Assembly: GCA_004565275.1 (NCBI GenBank) | Contig: SDOX01000002.1 | Coordinates: 504,884 to 568,883, forward strand | DNA length: 64,000 bases | Direction of reading: 5' to 3' | From: Nannochloropsis salina CCMP1776 | Lineage: Eukaryota > Sar > Eustigmatophyceae > Eustigmatales > Monodopsidaceae | Shown: in pieces, positions 62,061-64,000 of the stretch | Position numbering within the stretch: the first letter of the stretch is position 1 | How the letters are laid out: the number at the start of each line of letters is the position of its first letter | The notes under the pieces: model-generated | What the model was told of the DNA's origin: nothing | Seen by the model: the letters and a program-made list of their open reading frames with translations, nothing else | Database searches by the model: none | Translations under genes and position numbers: made by a program

Positions 62061-64000
62061 ATGACCCAAGACAGTACATGGCAGCAGGCCACGTTGCTCT
62101 CGTCTCTGTGGGAGTGGTTCAGTGAGCTCAGACCCGATGAACGGATGCAGGCTCTTGCTATCGATGACCCACTGTGGATTCGGTTGTACTTGAAGCTTTT
62201 CAAGCATGAGCTAAAATCTCGCAATAAGAAGCCAGGAAGACATTTACAGCAGCAGCACGAGCAACAAGAGCAGCAACGAGGTCCATCCTCACTTTCTGCA
62301 CCATGTCCGTCCTTAGTAGGAGTACATTCCCCACCAAAGCAACAGCAACAGCACCCTCCGTCGTGCTATACGGTAAAGCGTGACAAAATCAACTACATGT
62401 ACGGCCGCCTCCTCAAGCAACAACAGCAGCAACATGCTGCTGCGAGCGCTGGGAATGGCTCTCGTGCTCTCGCAGCCTGGGGTGCAGCGGGGGATCTGGA
62501 TGACCTTGAAGAGAACAAAGGAATGGAAGAAGACGATGATGAGCTGGATTTTGCTCTTGCAGCAGAGGAAGAAGAGCACTCGTTGATTGAGGGGTATAGA
62601 ATACCATGGAGCCAGCAGGGGGACGTGAGGAAGCATGCTGGGAGGAAAGGCGAGCGCTCGAACTCGGACATTGACGGCGATCATATGAAAAGAGAACAGG
62701 GAAGTCAGGTCACACTATTGTGTGCAGATCGATTGCTGCAAAGGAGTCTGCGTGTCTGCACTTTGGGAGCAACACCTTTGGACACGCTGACTCTCAGCCA
62801 GCCCGCTGTCGAAGATGCCGAGGCCCTTTACCAACTCTTGCGGGCGGTGACGAATGGTGCTTTCCTATCCAAGCCTCTTCCGACGGCCACAGCAAAGCAG
62901 CTTAGCTTACAATCGTCCGCTGTGGCGGCGATTAGTGGTGGGGGTCCTGGTTTGTCTGCGGCGGCAGTCGCGAGCGTCTTGAGCGGCGGGACTGGCAACA
63001 CCCTCAACTCCTCAAGCCCTACACTTGCTTCGCATACCGGCACAACTGCGGTTCCGATGGTCTTGCCCGAGGCCCCCTGGTTACAAGAGTGCATGGGGGA
63101 GGATAAAGAGACAATTCCACTGCGATACTTGCTGGTGAGCCGACTCGAGCTCTCTCTTTGGGTTGCCTACTGGCGTCGTATGAATCGGTGTTCCGTCTCC
63201 GGGCCCAGGGTACCCGTAGGACTAAAGGGAGCGACGGAGCAGATAAAGCATCTGCAAGAATTTGCTGTCAAAGTTGATCCTGCTCAACTGGCAGCCCTTT
63301 TTGAAGGGCTACGTCCGGCTCAGCACGTACTACTGCAGCAGCAGCCCTTGAAGATGACGGGGGATAAAGTAGTGAGATGTCGGGAGGGAGGCGAGCAAAG
63401 TTTGGATGGATCAGGAAGTATGAGAACAGCTCAACTAATGATGGAGCGTTTGCTGTTGATTCCTCTTCACTGGGTCTATCAAGATGAGGGCAAAATTGTC
63501 CGGCGCGTTTTGGAGCGAATCCAGGCAGCCTGTGCGGACTTTGTGGCTCAAGAGCTCTTGATGGAGGATGAGGCCAGAAGCAACATGTCCACTGATACTG
63601 GATCCTGCAATCAAGCCAAGAAGAAAAAGAAAAAGAAGCAGTTTCAACAACAGCAAAGAGCGAAGGAGCAGCTGAGGCTTGAAAAACAGGGGGTCGTGCC
63701 AAGAACGTTGCTGCCAAAAGTTGGTGAATCGACGATTGATAGGGGTTTTGGAGCCGTAATGAGCAATGGTCCGAGGCTAAATGGAACGCCGGATGTAGAC
63801 GGGCATCAAATGGAAGAACAGCTTTTTGCAAATGGAAGGGAGATCAAAGGAGAAGACGGTGTGGTTGACGAAGAGATGAGGACTTTTTCCGGGGCCTCGG
63901 CGTTCAGAATACATCGATCCACCGATAGTGCGAGGAAGACGACGGGCTTAGTCACGGCGATGGTGAGAGAGGACCGGGAGGACCAGGATGATCTATGGGA
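62061..64000 (+). CDS. Long Gln/Glu-rich protein of unknown function, 3'-partial
   Basis: From the ATG at 62061 the frame is open without a stop to the window end, at least 646 codons, so the gene continues beyond the window. N-terminal helix LLSSLWEWFSELRPDERMQALAIDDPLWIRLYLKLF, a W-rich opening that looks conserved. Then low-complexity segments: repeated CAG/CAA-coded Gln runs, an acidic block (EEDDDELDFALAAEEEEH), Ser/Ala/Gly-rich stretches, later LEDKETIPLRYLLVSRLELSLWVAYW-like hydrophobic-charged sequence (residues ~354-380), a helical region (AQLMMERLLLIPLHWVYQDE) and a basic run of lysines (KKKKKKKQFQQQQRAKEQLR). The K/Q arrangement recalls stress-response or translation-linked coiled-coil proteins of NST1 type, but I could not name a family. 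No membrane segments. Codon use looks normal. Confidence 0.75.
   Translation, partial: MTQDSTWQQATLLSSLWEWFSELRPDERMQALAIDDPLWIRLYLKLFKHELKSRNKKPGRHLQQQHEQQEQQRGPSSLSAPCPSLVGVHSPPKQQQQHPPSCYTVKRDKINYMYGRLLKQQQQQHAAASAGNGSRALAAWGAAGDLDDLEENKGMEEDDDELDFALAAEEEEHSLIEGYRIPWSQQGDVRKHAGRKGERSNSDIDGDHMKREQGSQVTLLCADRLLQRSLRVCTLGATPLDTLTLSQPAVEDAEALYQLLRAVTNGAFLSKPLPTATAKQLSLQSSAVAAISGGGPGLSAAAVASVLSGGTGNTLNSSSPTLASHTGTTAVPMVLPEAPWLQECMGEDKETIPLRYLLVSRLELSLWVAYWRRMNRCSVSGPRVPVGLKGATEQIKHLQEFAVKVDPAQLAALFEGLRPAQHVLLQQQPLKMTGDKVVRCREGGEQSLDGSGSMRTAQLMMERLLLIPLHWVYQDEGKIVRRVLERIQAACADFVAQELLMEDEARSNMSTDTGSCNQAKKKKKKKQFQQQQRAKEQLRLEKQGVVPRTLLPKVGESTIDRGFGAVMSNGPRLNGTPDVDGHQMEEQLFANGREIKGEDGVVDEEMRTFSGASAFRIHRSTDSARKTTGLVTAMVREDREDQDDLW

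Noticed and set aside
1-64000. CRISPR arrays, operons, rRNA genes
   Set aside because: None seen; the window is eukaryotic with spliced genes.

Overview
The window reads as nuclear DNA of a photosynthetic stramenopile with a compact genome; a eustigmatophyte such as Nannochloropsis or a relative is my best guess, not a proof. The support is about 22 protein genes in 64 kb, 0-4 introns per gene (mostly 70-380 nt, GT..AG), a nuclear-encoded red-type Rubisco activase (CbbX) whose first mini-exon carries a signal peptide with an ASAFAP-like motif (secondary red plastid), and purely eukaryotic housekeeping genes (clathrin heavy chain, spliceosomal helicases, KNL1-like kinetochore scaffold, complex I subunit). 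Several gene models below join exons whose splice sites I picked by eye from consensus and reading phase.

Layout. 0-8.7 kb: 3' part of a patatin/NTE-type phospholipase, CbbX, DDX41 helicase, an acidic secreted or plastid protein, and a sepiapterin-reductase-like SDR. 9-17.3 kb: intron-rich block with a GT14-like glycosyltransferase, a C2-like/PH protein, a PX-PH protein and an unrecognised basic protein. 17.9-21.5 kb: SGNH hydrolase and RING-LON protein. 22-28 kb: clathrin heavy chain. 29.5-34.4 kb: membrane-anchored alpha/beta hydrolase and DHX35 helicase. 35.6-40.7 kb: KNL1/Spc7-like kinetochore protein with MELT-like motifs and a second repeated motif. 41-44.3 kb: GxWxG membrane protein and phospholipase-B-like SGNH hydrolase. 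44.3-57.6 kb: accessory stretch with two related degenerate retroelement fragments, enclosing a USP37-like deubiquitinase, an SLC45/SUT-like transporter and a hAT DNA transposon. 58-64 kb: plastid-type LPAAT, NDUFA8, and the 5' part of a long low-complexity protein running off the window.

Functional themes. Lipid handling is over-represented (patatin/NTE phospholipase, LPAAT, two SGNH hydrolases, alpha/beta hydrolase, PX-PH and C2-like/PH proteins), but the genes are on both strands with separate promoters, so this is a loose neighbourhood, not an operon. DDX41 and DHX35 are both known late-spliceosome helicases.

The observation I rate highest is in the hAT transposase. A 223-bp tandem duplication, about 98% identical, carries an AG|GT in each copy at such a position that splicing from one copy to the other would remove exactly one unit and restore the reading frame: a candidate intron born by tandem duplication. 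No CRISPR, rRNA or convincing tRNA genes were seen.
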